In this document: positions 10,632 through 20,330 of the stretch, one piece after another
Layout: each line of letters begins with the position of its first letter
Numbering within the stretch: position 1 is the stretch's first letter
Origin: Gammaproteobacteria bacterium
GTDB lineage: Bacteria > Pseudomonadota > Gammaproteobacteria > Steroidobacterales > JABDKV01
Direction: 5' to 3'
Length of the DNA: 64,000 nt
NCBI GenBank assembly: GCA_013003425.1
Contig: JABDJB010000045.1
Coordinates: 62,001-126,000 of the forward strand
The notes under the pieces: model-generated
What the model saw: only the letters and a program-made list of their open reading frames with translations
What the model was told of the DNA's origin: nothing
The model's database searches: none
Translations under genes and position numbers: made by a program

Positions 10632-11027
10632 GTGGCGGAAGCGCAGCAGCGCGGGCTTAGCGGGCTCAAGGTACTCGTCATCGATGACAGCAAGACCATA
10701 CGGCGTACTGCCGAGACGCTGCTGTCCAAGGAAGGATGTGAGGTGTTCACAGCCGAGGATGGTTTCGATGCGCTATCGAAGGTTGCCGATCATCACCCCG
10801 ACATCGTGTTCGTCGACATCATGATGCCGCGGCTGGATGGTTACCAGACCTGCTCGCTGATCAAGCACAACAAGTTATTCAAATCCACACCGGTCATCAT
10901 GCTGTCGAGCAAGGACGGCCTGTTTGATCGTGCGCGCGGCCGCATCGTCGGGTCCGAGCAGTATCTGACCAAGCCATTCACCAAGGATGAGCTGCTCGGC
11001 GCTATTCAGCGTCATGTCAGCCGCTGA
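10632..11027 (+). CDS. pilG: Twitching motility response regulator PilG
   Basis: A single-domain CheY-like receiver (131 residues), the first gene of the Pil-Chp chemosensory operon. It receives phosphate from ChpA and in the family promotes pilus extension. The phosphoacceptor aspartate is in VFVDIMMP, the acidic pair is in VIDDSK and the conserved lysine is in LTKPF. Start: a GTG at 10632 follows GGAGG closely. The overlapping ATG at 10630 is in another frame. It is divergent from gshB behind a long structured leader that includes its ribosome-binding site. Confidence 0.93.
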   Translation: MAEAQQRGLSGLKVLVIDDSKTIRRTAETLLSKEGCEVFTAEDGFDALSKVADHHPDIVFVDIMMPRLDGYQTCSLIKHNKLFKSTPVIMLSSKDGLFDRARGRIVGSEQYLTKPFTKDELLGAIQRHVSR

Positions 11028-11063
11028 TCCTGTGTATTGCCACCTGCAAAACGGATTCATGCC

Positions 11064-11429
11064 ATGGCGCTCGTGCTGATCGTCGACGATTCGCCGACCG
11101 AGGTGCACGTAATGAAGACGGCGCTGGAAAAGCACGGCTTCACCACCGATTCGGCTGGTGATGGTGAGGAAGGTCTGGCAAAGGCACGAGACAACCGGCC
11201 CGACCTCATTCTCATGGACGTCGTGATGCCGGGTCTGAACGGCTTCCAGGCCACCCGCGAACTGTCGCGCGACCCGGCAACCGCTGCCATTCCGATTGTG
11301 ATGGTGACTACCAAAGACCAGGAGACCGATCGCATCTGGGGCTTGCGCCAGGGCGCAGTCGATTACCTGGTCAAGCCGGTCAGCGAGCAGGAGCTCGTCG
11401 GCAAAACACGCGAAGTCCTGGGCGGCTGA
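11064..11429 (+). CDS. pilH: Twitching motility response regulator PilH
   Basis: The second single-domain receiver of the Pil-Chp pathway (121 residues). PilH in Pseudomonas acts as the counterpart of PilG, either as a phosphate sink or by favouring pilus retraction. The acidic pocket is in IVDDSPTE, the phospho-aspartate in LILMDVVMPG and the lysine in LVKPVSE. The ATG at 11064 gives the standard N-terminus MALVLIVDDS; an upstream TTG at 11037 would add 9 unlikely residues. It lies 36 bp after pilG and 2 bp before pilI, in the same operon. Confidence 0.93.
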   Translation: MALVLIVDDSPTEVHVMKTALEKHGFTTDSAGDGEEGLAKARDNRPDLILMDVVMPGLNGFQATRELSRDPATAAIPIVMVTTKDQETDRIWGLRQGAVDYLVKPVSEQELVGKTREVLGG

Positions 11430-11431
11430 CG

Positions 11432-11989
11432 ATGACCGAATCCGAGCTGCGCGCCTGGAAAGACAGACCGTTTGAACTACTGCAGGAACTGGAGCGACGC
11501 AGTCGGGCCGCTGCAGTCGGTAGTGATACGCCAGGCAGTGCCAGCGATGAATGGGTTGGAGTAGCGTTTCGCATTGGCGAACTCGATTTGCTGGCGTCGC
11601 GCGACGAGGTGCGCGAAGTGCTGCCGATACCTGCCACGACGCGGGTGCCTGGCGCGGTGTTCTGGATCAGCGGCCTGGCCAATATTCGCGGCCAGCTGCT
11701 GCCGCTTACCGACATGCGCGCATTCATGCATACACAGAGCAGCCGTCCTACCCGTGCATCGCGAGTGCTGGTGGTCAATCACCGCCAGATACCCGCCGGC
11801 CTGATTGTCGATGAGGTGCTCGGGTTTCGTCGCTACGCCGATTCGGAGAGGGCGCCGATGAGTGAAGTGGCCGCACATGAATACAAGACCCTGATTACCG
11901 GCGCGTTCAGCCGCGATGGCAAAGTGATACCGGTGTTGGGATTGACTGATTTAGTGGAGAGTGAGCGTTTTCTGCAGGCTGCGGAATAA
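11432..11989 (+). CDS. pilI: CheW-like adaptor PilI
   Basis: A CheW-domain adaptor of 185 residues that couples the receptor PilJ to the kinase ChpA. The first roughly 35 residues are charged and variable; then the CheW fold starts at WVGVAFRIGELDLL and includes the conserved ISGLANIRGQLLPLTDM stretch near 90. It lies 2 bp after pilH and upstream of pilJ, which is the standard Pil-Chp order. The ATG at 11432 has GGCGG upstream within pilH. Function is assigned by family and context. Confidence 0.93.
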   Translation: MTESELRAWKDRPFELLQELERRSRAAAVGSDTPGSASDEWVGVAFRIGELDLLASRDEVREVLPIPATTRVPGAVFWISGLANIRGQLLPLTDMRAFMHTQSSRPTRASRVLVVNHRQIPAGLIVDEVLGFRRYADSERAPMSEVAAHEYKTLITGAFSRDGKVIPVLGLTDLVESERFLQAAE

Positions 11990-12019
11990 ACGCGGAACAA
12001 ATTGACGGAAAATACGGCT

Positions 12020-14029
12020 ATGGCGAACAAGACATCGGGTACGAAGCTCCTGCCAGTGCTGGGCGGGCTGTTGTTGGTGATACTGGGACTGGCGGCAGCA
12101 AGTATCTACCTGACGCGCCCGGATACCACGGGCAGCCAGGCACTGCAGACCACGCTGCAGCGTGAGTCGCTTGCGGCTGCTGCGGCGCTGCGGGCGCAAC
12201 AGGCCATGGGTGGCGACGCGACGGCGTTTGGCGAACTCGAATCGATGCTGCCGCAAATGCGCAACGTCGGCGCTCCGACGCAGACTGCCGCATTGCGCAG
12301 CAGCTGGAATGATCTTGTCACCAACACCGACGCATTGCTGGCTGGACGCGAATCGGTTGGCATCGTACAGCGGGCTGCAACCAGCGTGACGAGCGATCTA
12401 CCGGCGCTGCTTACCGAGATGGGAGAGCTGGCGGCGATGCCCGGCCAGGCACGCCTGATCGATGAGATGCAGCGCTTTGAGATCAACGCGCAGCGGCTGG
12501 AGCAGGATATCGTGGCACTGGCAGCGGCAGCGGGTGAACCTGCCCGGCTGGCCGGGCGGCTGGCTGGCACCGATGAGTACCTCAGCCAGTTTGTGCGGGC
12601 GTTATCGCAGGGTGACGCAACCCTGGGCATTTCCGCTGTGCAGGGTGCCGCGCCGCAGGCAAAGGCGGCAGACATCAAGGGTATTTACGATCGACTCAGC
12701 GCAGCGGTGCGCGAGAGTATTGTCACAGCTGAAAAGTTCGGTGGGTTGCTCGGCAATGCTGACGCCATTGCAGCCGCCAGCGATGTCATCGTCGATGACA
12801 CCACCACGTCCGGCGCCGACACGGCAAGCGTTGCGCTGCCCTGGTTTGTGCCGCTGGCCCTGCTCGCCGGCGCGGCATTGCTGTTCCTGATAATCGCGCT
12901 GTTATCGCGTCGGGCTGCAGGGGCGCAAAAAGCCGCAGCATTCGAGGTTGAACAAAGCACCCGCAACCAGGACGCAATATTGCGCCTGCTGGACGAGCTG
13001 GGCAGTCTTGCCGACGGCGACCTGACCGTTCAGGCGACGGTTTCCGAAGATATTACCGGCGCTATTGCCGATTCGATCAACTACGCTATCGAGGCCCTGC
13101 GTGATCTGGTGACTACCATTGACGAGGCGGCTTCCCAGGTTGATGAGGCCGCACGCCAGACCCAGGCATCTGCATCACACCTGGCACAGGCAAGCGAGAA
13201 TCAGTCGAGCCAGGTCACTGCAGCGACAAAGTCGATTTCCGACATGGCCGAGTCGATCGAAGAGGTGTCGCACAATGCAGAGCGCTCATCTGAAGTTGCC
13301 CGGCACTCGGTCGAGGTCGCGCACAAGGGTGGCGAAGCCGTGCGCCGCACGATTGACGGCATGAACACGATACGCGAGACGATTCAGGAGACCTCCAAGC
13401 GAATCAAGCGGCTGGGCGAGAGCTCGCAGGAGATTGGCAACATAGTCGAGCTGATTAATGACATCGCGGAGCAAACCAACATTCTGGCATTGAATGCCTC
13501 GATTCAGGCATCGATGGCTGGCGAGGCCGGGCGTGGTTTTGCTGTCGTTGCCGACGAAGTGCAGCGGCTGGCTGAGCGTTCGGCCAATGCGACGAAGCAG
13601 ATCGAAGTGCTGGTAAATACCATTCAGTCTGACACCAACGAAGCAGTTGTTTCGATGGAGCGCAGCACTACCGACGTAGTCAGCGGTGCATTGCTGGCCG
13701 AGAATGCCGGCAGCGCCTTGGACGAAATCGAAAAAGTTTCGAACCAGATTGCCAGCCTGGTGCAGAATATTTCCGGCAGCGCACGGACCCAGGCAACCGC
13801 CGCGGCCGACATGACACGCAACATGGGTGTATTACAGGAAATCAGTTCACAGACGGCAGAGGGCAGCAATGCCACGTCAACGGCAATTGCCAAGCTGGCC
13901 GAGATGGCAACGGAACTGCGTCGCTCGGTAGCAGGCTTTACCCTGCCCGACAAACCGCCAGCTTCGGTACCGGGGATGAGCGCACCACCAGGGAAGGCCA
14001 GGAAATCTGCTGCAGAAGTGACGGGCTAA
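12020..14029 (+). CDS. pilJ: Pilus chemoreceptor PilJ (methyl-accepting chemotaxis protein)
   Basis: A 669-residue inner-membrane chemoreceptor for the type IV pilus. It senses a periplasmic or pilus-linked signal and controls ChpA. An N-terminal membrane helix (about 10-32) precedes a helical PilJ-type periplasmic domain. A second helix (about 275-297, WFVPLALLAGAALLFLI) is followed by a HAMP-like linker and a long coiled signalling domain. Its hairpin tip has the PilJ signature ASIQASMAGEAGRGFAVVAD in place of the classic chemoreceptor sequence. I chose the ATG at 12020; a TTG at 12002 would add 6 residues. No pilK methyltransferase gene follows; chpA starts 9 bp downstream. Confidence 0.94.
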   Translation: MANKTSGTKLLPVLGGLLLVILGLAAASIYLTRPDTTGSQALQTTLQRESLAAAAALRAQQAMGGDATAFGELESMLPQMRNVGAPTQTAALRSSWNDLVTNTDALLAGRESVGIVQRAATSVTSDLPALLTEMGELAAMPGQARLIDEMQRFEINAQRLEQDIVALAAAAGEPARLAGRLAGTDEYLSQFVRALSQGDATLGISAVQGAAPQAKAADIKGIYDRLSAAVRESIVTAEKFGGLLGNADAIAAASDVIVDDTTTSGADTASVALPWFVPLALLAGAALLFLIIALLSRRAAGAQKAAAFEVEQSTRNQDAILRLLDELGSLADGDLTVQATVSEDITGAIADSINYAIEALRDLVTTIDEAASQVDEAARQTQASASHLAQASENQSSQVTAATKSISDMAESIEEVSHNAERSSEVARHSVEVAHKGGEAVRRTIDGMNTIRETIQETSKRIKRLGESSQEIGNIVELINDIAEQTNILALNASIQASMAGEAGRGFAVVADEVQRLAERSANATKQIEVLVNTIQSDTNEAVVSMERSTTDVVSGALLAENAGSALDEIEKVSNQIASLVQNISGSARTQATAAADMTRNMGVLQEISSQTAEGSNATSTAIAKLAEMATELRRSVAGFTLPDKPPASVPGMSAPPGKARKSAAEVTG

Positions 14030-14038
14030 GGTCCGCTG

Positions 14039-17000
14039 ATGTCGGTACAGGTTTGCGATACCGCGGAGGGTCTGCGCTGGATTGGCGCCGAACTGACCGC
14101 TTCGCTGCGTGAGGCGCGCGCCGGACTGGAGCGTTTTGTCGAAGCACCCGAGCAGCGCGAGCCGCTGGCGGAAGTCTCCGCCGAGTTGCACAAAGTGCAT
14201 GGCGCACTGCGTCTGGTCGAGGTGCACGGCGCGGCGCAGCTGGCCGAAGAGATGGTCTACGTTGCCACAGCGCTTTACGAAGAGAGCATAAAAGATTCGC
14301 GCGAGGGCCTGGATGCCTTGTCACGCGCCATGGTGCAGATGCCAACCTACCTGGATCGGGTGCAGAACGGCGGCCGTGATATTCCACTGGTGCTGCTGCC
14401 ATTGCTGAATGACCTGCGCGCGGTACGCGGCAGCCCGTTGCTGTCGGAAAATACGCTGTTCATTCTCAACATGGATTCCGGCGGTGAGCCGGTTGGTAAA
14501 CCGGAACCCAGCGGTGAGGATGTCGTCGCCGTTGCGAAAAAACTGCGTCCGCGCTACCAGGCGACCCTGCTTGGCTGGCTGCGTGGCGAACATATCGACA
14601 GCAATCTGGCCACCATGGGCGCGATTGCCGAGAACATCCAGCAGGCAGCATCGAGTGAGGCCTTGTATCAGTTGTTCTGGGTGGCGGGCGCGATTACCGA
14701 GACCCTGCGCGATGATGGCCTCGACAGCAGCGTCGCGGTAAAGCGATTGCTCGGCCAGTCGGATCGCTGCCTGAAGCGGCTGATCGATGAGGGCGAGGCA
14801 AGTTTCAACGTCGATCCGCCGTCGCAGCTCATCAATAACCTTCTTTACTATGCCGCGCGCGCCAACTCGAATGGGCCGCTCATCACAGAGGTCAAGCAGT
14901 CGTTCAGCCTGGCCGAAGTTCTGCCCGGTGCCGATCAGGTAGAAGCTGCGCGCAGCAGCCTGGCAGCGCCCAGCACCCACCTGATGGAAACCGTGGGTGC
15001 GGCTATCCGGCAGGATCTCGGGCAAGTCAAAGACGTGCTCGATATCTACGTCCGTACCGGCAAGAAAGATATGGCCGACCTTGCGGCACAGAACGACACC
15101 CTGAAGCGCATTGCCGACACCCTGGCAATGCTGGGCCTCGGTGATCTGCGTGCAGCGGTGCTGGCCGAGCGCGACCGTATTGCGCAGTGGGTCAGCGGCG
15201 AGACACAGGTCGCCGACGACGAAATGATGGCTTCGGCCGCAGTACTGCTGTCGATCGAGGATGGCCTCGATCACGAGTTGCTCGATTTGGTCCGGCCCGA
15301 TCCGGTGGTCCGTGATGACGATGACGCGACGGATGACTCGCAGTCGCTGCGGGAGAGCGACTTCCGCGCGGTGGCGCGGGCGGTAATCCGCGAATGCCTG
15401 GTGAACCTGTCGCGGGTAAAAGAATCGATATCGCAGTTTGCTGCTGCAAATACCCAGGCGCTGGACAACGTTGCGGATTTGTTGCGGGCGATAAACGCTG
15501 GCCTGCTCATGCTCGGCAAGACACGCGCAGTGAGCGTTATCGACCGGGTAGCCGACTACACGCGTGGCGAACTGCGAGGCAGCGAGCCGGAGGACGTCAC
15601 TGATGACCATCTGGACCGCCTGGCCGACGCAATCGTCAGTGTGGAGTATTACCTCGATTCGCTACACAAGGATCGTGGCGACCCGTGGTACATGCTGGAC
15701 AACGCCGATGCCTGTCTCGATGTAATCGCTCCGGCCGGGCGCGAAGCTGCGGTCGAGATCGAAACGCCGGCAGCAGAACCGGAGCCGGCACCGGCCGCGA
15801 CGCCGGCGCAGACCGAACCCGTGGTAATCGACAGCGACAGCATCGATCCGGAGCTGCTGGAAACCTTTATCGACGAGGCTCGCGAAGAGATATTCGCTAT
15901 CCGGAAGAACCTGCCGGTATGGATTGAGTCGCAGGATGAAGAGCCAATAGTGTTGCTGCGTCGCTCCTACCACACCCTGAAGGGCAGTGGCCGCATGGTG
16001 GGCGCGCAGCGCATAGGTGAGTTTGCCTGGGCGCTGGAGGATCTTTGTAACAGGGTGCTCAACGGCACGGTGCCAGCCAGTACCGGTGTAATACAGGTCA
16101 TGCAGGATGCAGCGGACACGCTGCCTTCGTTGCTCGAGCAGCTGGAAGTCGGTACTGAACCACAAGGTGATGTTGAAGGCATTGCGAACCGGGCTCAGGC
16201 CCTGGCGCGAGGCGAAGAGCCAGCGGCAGCGGTACAACCGCCAGTTACGCCCGCCGCTCCCGTGGCGCCAGAGGCGCCGGCACGCGGTATGGACCCGGTG
16301 CTCTACGAGATTTTCCGTAATGAAACCGATGTGCACCTGCAGGCCATCGACGCGTTCCTGACCGATGCTGCAGAAGCGGGTGGCCCGTGTCCGGCGACCG
16401 ACACCCTGCAGCGCGCATGGCACACGCTCAGTGGCAGCGCCAATATGGCCGGCGCGCGCGATGTTGCGGCAATTGCTGACCCGGTCAACAAGTACATCCG
16501 CGGTGTTCACGACGAAGACTCGCAAATGCCGGAGGAAGCGCTGGCAGTCCTGGGTGATGCGGTCAGCACGATTCGGGCGATAGTCGAAACGATCAATGAG
16601 GATGCGCCAGCGCCGGATACGACAGCGTTGGCTGAGCGCATTGCAGCGCTCGAAGTAGCAGACGAGCCTGCGTCGGAACAGGTTGCCGCTCATGTAGCTG
16701 CACCACCTGTGGACGAGGGTGCAGACGAGATCGCATCGATATTCGGTGACGAGGCAACACAGATCCTGGAAGCCGCCGATATTTCCTTCCAGGGGCTTGG
16801 CCAGGCCGCGACCAACCGCGTGGCGATCAGCGAACTGCAGCGTCAGCTGCACACACTCAAAGGTGGCGCACGCATGGCGGGTGTCAGTCCTATCGGCGAC
16901 CTCTCGCACGAGCTCGAATCACTGCTGATCGCTGTTGAAGGTGGTCGCGTCGAGACCGATGGCAGGGTATTGGGTGTTGTCCAGGAAAGTCTCGATCGCA

Positions 17001-19078
17001 TGCACGCGATGGCCGACGCATTGCGTGGCCGGCGTGAAGTGCGGGAGGCAGACGATCTGCTGGAGCGTATCCATGCCCTGGCGGCGCCGGTTGCCGCGCC
17101 CGCCGCTGAGCAGTTCGCCCGACCGCCGGAACCGGAGCCGGAGCCGGCAGAACCGGTGGCTGCAGCACCACCTCCGGAACCGGAGCTGCCCGCAGAAGAG
17201 CCTGCAGAGTCGGACGAGCAGCTTTCGGCCGCTAAAGAGCTGTTCACCGATGAATCCGGCGAGCGCCGCGAGTTTGCGCGGGTCTCGGCAGAGCTGCTTG
17301 ATGATTTGCTAAACAACGTCGGCGAAGTGAGCATTTATCACTCGCGGCTGGAACAACAGATCAGCACGATAGGTTTCAATACCGCCGAGCTGGCGCAGAC
17401 GGTAACGCGCCTGCGCGAACAGCTGCGCAAGCTGGAAATGGAAACCGAAGCGCACATCCTGCACAAGCATCATGACGATACCGAGACGCGCACCGAATTC
17501 GACCCGCTGGAGATGGATCGTTACTCGCTCATCCAGCAGCTGTCACGCGCGCTGGCAGAATCGGTCAGCGACCTGAGCAGTATCCAGGGCCTGCTGGAGG
17601 AGCTCACCCGCGATGCGGAAACCCTGCTGGTACAGCAGTCACGGGTAACCACCGAATTACAGGACGGACTCATGCGTACCCGCATGATTCCGTTCCAGCG
17701 TCATGTTCCACGCTTCAGCCGGCTGGTGCGGCAGATCGCTGGCGAAACAGGAAAACGTGCGGAGCTGAAAGTCGACGGAGGTGGCGAACTCGACCGGCAG
17801 GTGCTCGAGCGCATGTTGCCGCCGTTCGAGCACATGCTGCGTAACGCCGTGGTGCACGGTATCGAGCCGGTAGACGAGCGTGAGCGCATGGGCAAGCCGG
17901 CCGTCGGCACCATCGACATCAGCCTGGCTCGCGAAGGCTCGGAGATGATCATCGTATTTCGTGATGATGGCCGTGGTCTTGACGTAGATCGAATACGCGA
18001 GCGTGCCAGTGCACAGGGCCTTATCAACCGCAGCGCCGCGCTGAGTGACAGTGAAATCCTGCAGCTGGTACTCGAGCCGGGCTTCAGTACCGCGACCGAA
18101 GTGACGCAGGCGGCCGGACGCGGCGTCGGCATGGATATTGTGGCCAACGTGGTCAAGCAGCTCGGTGGCTCGCTCGATATCGCCTCCACCCCGGGTCAGG
18201 GCGCAACGTTTACGGTACGCCTGCCGCTGACGCTGGCCATCAGCCAGGCATTGCTGGTGCGCACCCACGAGGAGTTGTATGCCATTCCGGTGCCAACGCT
18301 TGCTGGCGTTGCGCGCCTGCCGGTTGGCGAGCTGCGCGAATATCTTGAGGCCAGTGAGCCGCAGCTCGAATACGGCGATCACCTGTACAGGTTCCAGCAT
18401 CTTGGTCACCTGCTCGGCGGGCACGGTACCGATCTCGATGGGGCCGGCAGTTCAGTGCCGCTGGTGCTGGTTCGTGCCGGCGAGCATTCCACCGCGCTGA
18501 TTGCCGACGAGATTGTTGGCAGCCGCGAAATCGTGGTCAAACCTGTGGGGCCGCAAATCGCCGCAGTACGCGGTGTCGCGGGGGCCACCATACTTGGCGA
18601 TGGCAGCATCGTGGTGATACTGGATGTCAACGCGCTGGTACGCAGTGCACGTCCTGCCCGGGTGCTGCAGGAGCCGCCACCGCAGCCACGCGACGAGCGC
18701 CCTGCGGTGCTGGTAGTTGACGACTCAATAACCGTGCGCCGGGTGACCCAGCGGCTGCTGGAACGCAACGATATGCGCGTGACGACGGCCAAAGATGGTG
18801 TCGATGCTGTCGCCGCCATGCAGGAATTTTTGCCCGACCTGATACTGCTGGACATCGAAATGCCACGTATGGACGGTTACGAGGTTGCGACCCATGTGCG
18901 TAACAGCCCGCGACTGCAGGGTGTTCCTATCGTCATGGTGACCTCGCGGGTTGGCGACAAGCATCGCAATCGTGCTATCGAGATCGGGGTCAATGCCTAT
19001 CTCGGCAAGCCCTACCAGGAGGCGCAGTTGCTGGAAGCGATCAGACCACTGCTGGCACAGCGGGCCGCCGTATCATGA
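14039..19078 (+). CDS. chpA: Hybrid chemosensory histidine kinase ChpA/PilL
   Basis: A 1679-residue CheA-type hybrid kinase, the core of the Pil-Chp system. Histidine phosphotransfer-like sites are seen at H645 (HTLKGS), H795 (HTLSGS, with the usual Lys replaced by Ser) and H938 (HTLKGG). A degenerate N-terminal site HKVHG lies near 51-54. Acidic Pro/Ala/Glu linkers separate these modules. After about residue 1080 come the dimerisation helices, then the ATPase domain with HMLRNAVVHGIE, DDGRGLDV and GRGVGMDIV. A CheW-like domain follows, and a receiver with VVDDSITVRR and LLDIEMPRMDG occupies about 1556-1676. Its stop overlaps the chpC start as ATGA. Fewer transfer domains are obvious here than in P. 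aeruginosa ChpA, though diverged ones may be hidden. Confidence 0.95.
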   Translation: MSVQVCDTAEGLRWIGAELTASLREARAGLERFVEAPEQREPLAEVSAELHKVHGALRLVEVHGAAQLAEEMVYVATALYEESIKDSREGLDALSRAMVQMPTYLDRVQNGGRDIPLVLLPLLNDLRAVRGSPLLSENTLFILNMDSGGEPVGKPEPSGEDVVAVAKKLRPRYQATLLGWLRGEHIDSNLATMGAIAENIQQAASSEALYQLFWVAGAITETLRDDGLDSSVAVKRLLGQSDRCLKRLIDEGEASFNVDPPSQLINNLLYYAARANSNGPLITEVKQSFSLAEVLPGADQVEAARSSLAAPSTHLMETVGAAIRQDLGQVKDVLDIYVRTGKKDMADLAAQNDTLKRIADTLAMLGLGDLRAAVLAERDRIAQWVSGETQVADDEMMASAAVLLSIEDGLDHELLDLVRPDPVVRDDDDATDDSQSLRESDFRAVARAVIRECLVNLSRVKESISQFAAANTQALDNVADLLRAINAGLLMLGKTRAVSVIDRVADYTRGELRGSEPEDVTDDHLDRLADAIVSVEYYLDSLHKDRGDPWYMLDNADACLDVIAPAGREAAVEIETPAAEPEPAPAATPAQTEPVVIDSDSIDPELLETFIDEAREEIFAIRKNLPVWIESQDEEPIVLLRRSYHTLKGSGRMVGAQRIGEFAWALEDLCNRVLNGTVPASTGVIQVMQDAADTLPSLLEQLEVGTEPQGDVEGIANRAQALARGEEPAAAVQPPVTPAAPVAPEAPARGMDPVLYEIFRNETDVHLQAIDAFLTDAAEAGGPCPATDTLQRAWHTLSGSANMAGARDVAAIADPVNKYIRGVHDEDSQMPEEALAVLGDAVSTIRAIVETINEDAPAPDTTALAERIAALEVADEPASEQVAAHVAAPPVDEGADEIASIFGDEATQILEAADISFQGLGQAATNRVAISELQRQLHTLKGGARMAGVSPIGDLSHELESLLIAVEGGRVETDGRVLGVVQESLDRMHAMADALRGRREVREADDLLERIHALAAPVAAPAAEQFARPPEPEPEPAEPVAAAPPPEPELPAEEPAESDEQLSAAKELFTDESGERREFARVSAELLDDLLNNVGEVSIYHSRLEQQISTIGFNTAELAQTVTRLREQLRKLEMETEAHILHKHHDDTETRTEFDPLEMDRYSLIQQLSRALAESVSDLSSIQGLLEELTRDAETLLVQQSRVTTELQDGLMRTRMIPFQRHVPRFSRLVRQIAGETGKRAELKVDGGGELDRQVLERMLPPFEHMLRNAVVHGIEPVDERERMGKPAVGTIDISLAREGSEMIIVFRDDGRGLDVDRIRERASAQGLINRSAALSDSEILQLVLEPGFSTATEVTQAAGRGVGMDIVANVVKQLGGSLDIASTPGQGATFTVRLPLTLAISQALLVRTHEELYAIPVPTLAGVARLPVGELREYLEASEPQLEYGDHLYRFQHLGHLLGGHGTDLDGAGSSVPLVLVRAGEHSTALIADEIVGSREIVVKPVGPQIAAVRGVAGATILGDGSIVVILDVNALVRSARPARVLQEPPPQPRDERPAVLVVDDSITVRRVTQRLLERNDMRVTTAKDGVDAVAAMQEFLPDLILLDIEMPRMDGYEVATHVRNSPRLQGVPIVMVTSRVGDKHRNRAIEIGVNAYLGKPYQEAQLLEAIRPLLAQRAAVS

Positions 19079-19548
19079 CTGCCGCGGTCGAAGAGCTGTA
19101 CAGCCTGCTGGTGCCTCTCGCGGAGGGCCGGCTGGTGGTGCCGCGTGCCTGTATTGCGGAAGTCGCCGGATACAACCAGCCCGAGCCGGTCAACGGAGCG
19201 CCACACTGGCTGCTTGGCAGGATGGAGTGGAATGGTCGCACCATTCCGCTTATCTCGTTCGAGGGCGCCTGCGGTGAGGCAATGCCACGCACCGGCCCGC
19301 GTTCACGCGTGGTTGTCTTCCGCGCAATCAGCGACAAGTTGCGTACCGGCTATTTCGGGCTGGTAACGCAGGGCTTTCCGCAGCTGGTGCGGGTAAATCC
19401 CGCGGTGCTCGCTCCCGATACCGGTTCCGACTGGCCGGCCGACAGCCCGGTGTTGTGCCAGGTGCGGATGGTTAACCAGCGCCCGCTGATACCCGATCTG
19501 GAGCTTCTGGAAACGATGATTGCCGTGGAGCTGGACAAGGCGGCCTAA
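19075..19548 (+). CDS. chpC: CheW-domain protein ChpC
   Basis: A second CheW-like adaptor (157 residues) at the end of the Pil-Chp operon, coupled to chpA by an ATGA overlap. CheW features include LYSLLVPLAEGRLVVP at the start and WLLGRMEWNGRTIPLISF in the middle. ChpC in the family is thought to link extra receptors to ChpA; this is not tested here. Its stop shares the tetranucleotide CTAA with the stop of convergent rsmE, so there is no terminator between them. No cheB-like chpB gene or cheR-like pilK gene is present in the operon. Confidence 0.88.
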   Translation: MTAAVEELYSLLVPLAEGRLVVPRACIAEVAGYNQPEPVNGAPHWLLGRMEWNGRTIPLISFEGACGEAMPRTGPRSRVVVFRAISDKLRTGYFGLVTQGFPQLVRVNPAVLAPDTGSDWPADSPVLCQVRMVNQRPLIPDLELLETMIAVELDKAA

Positions 19549-20279
19549 CCGGCGTCGCCCCAGCGCGACTGCAGTATCGCCAGTGCTGCCAGGGCTGCGG
19601 TTTCCGTTCGTAATACCCGTGGCCCTAGAGACACCGCTGCAAAGCCGCGGCCAGCCGCCAGCTCCTGCTCGCGCCCGCTCAGCCCGCCCTCCGGCCCAAT
19701 CAACAAAGTGACATTGTCGTGCTTTGCCCCGAGGGCACCCAGGCCAGTTGTACTGCCTGGTTGCAGCATCAGACGTGTCGCGGATTCATCAGTCGTGCGC
19801 AACCAATCATCGATCGACATCGGTGATGCCATTGCGGGAATGCGATTTCGGCCGCACTGCTCACACGCCGACACCGCGATTTTCAGCCAGTGCGCATGAC
19901 GGCGTGCAGCGCGTTTTTTGTCCAGCCGCACAACGGTATGGTCGGTCAGCAATGGCACAATGCTCTGCACGCCGAGTTCGGTCGCTTTCTGGATCACCTG
20001 GTCCATGCGTTCGCCGCGGGCGATGCCCTGTGCCAGCGTCATTGCCAGGTGCGACTCGGCTTCGCGCGCGCTGTGTGCGCCAATCGACAATACTGCTTCG
20101 TCGCGCGTCGCGCGCTCCAGGTTTGCGGCGTATTCCCCGCCGTTACCGTCGAAAGCGGTAAGGGCGGCTCCGGCACGCAGGCGCAAGACCCGTGTCAGGT
20201 AGTGCGATGTTGCTGCGTCGACGGTAATGCTGTTGTGCCCGGCCAGCGGCTGTCGCACAAATACCCGGTGTGATCGCAT
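19545..20279 (-). CDS. rsmE: 16S rRNA (uracil-1498-N3)-methyltransferase
   Basis: RsmE methylates N3 of U1498 in 16S rRNA using S-adenosylmethionine, acting on the assembled 30S subunit. The 244-residue length is typical. The N-terminal PUA-like part contains HYLTRVLRLRAG. The SPOUT methyltransferase part includes QKATELGVQSIVPL and the knot motif LLIGPEGGLSGRE, followed by SLGPRVLRTETAA. It diverges from ampD across 51 bp and ends tail-to-tail with chpC with a 4-bp overlap. Confidence 0.95.
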   Translation of the reverse strand: MRSHRVFVRQPLAGHNSITVDAATSHYLTRVLRLRAGAALTAFDGNGGEYAANLERATRDEAVLSIGAHSAREAESHLAMTLAQGIARGERMDQVIQKATELGVQSIVPLLTDHTVVRLDKKRAARRHAHWLKIAVSACEQCGRNRIPAMASPMSIDDWLRTTDESATRLMLQPGSTTGLGALGAKHDNVTLLIGPEGGLSGREQELAAGRGFAAVSLGPRVLRTETAALAALAILQSRWGDAG

Positions 20280-20318
20280 ACGCTATTTTGTCCAGCGCAT
20301 CGTCGCGGCGCAAGGCGG

Positions 20319-20324
20319 TACAAT
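20319..20324 (+). promoter_or_regulatory. -10 box of ampD, probable leaderless start
   Basis: TACAAT ends 6 nt before the ampD ATG at 20331, so transcription would start at or next to the start codon. The 6-nt gap cannot hold a ribosome-binding site and none is seen further upstream. A convincing -35 box is not visible. The same spacing occurs before tonB, the metallophosphoesterase at 54066 and the repeat protein at 62566. Confidence 0.5.
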
Positions 20325-20330
20325 GCCGCC

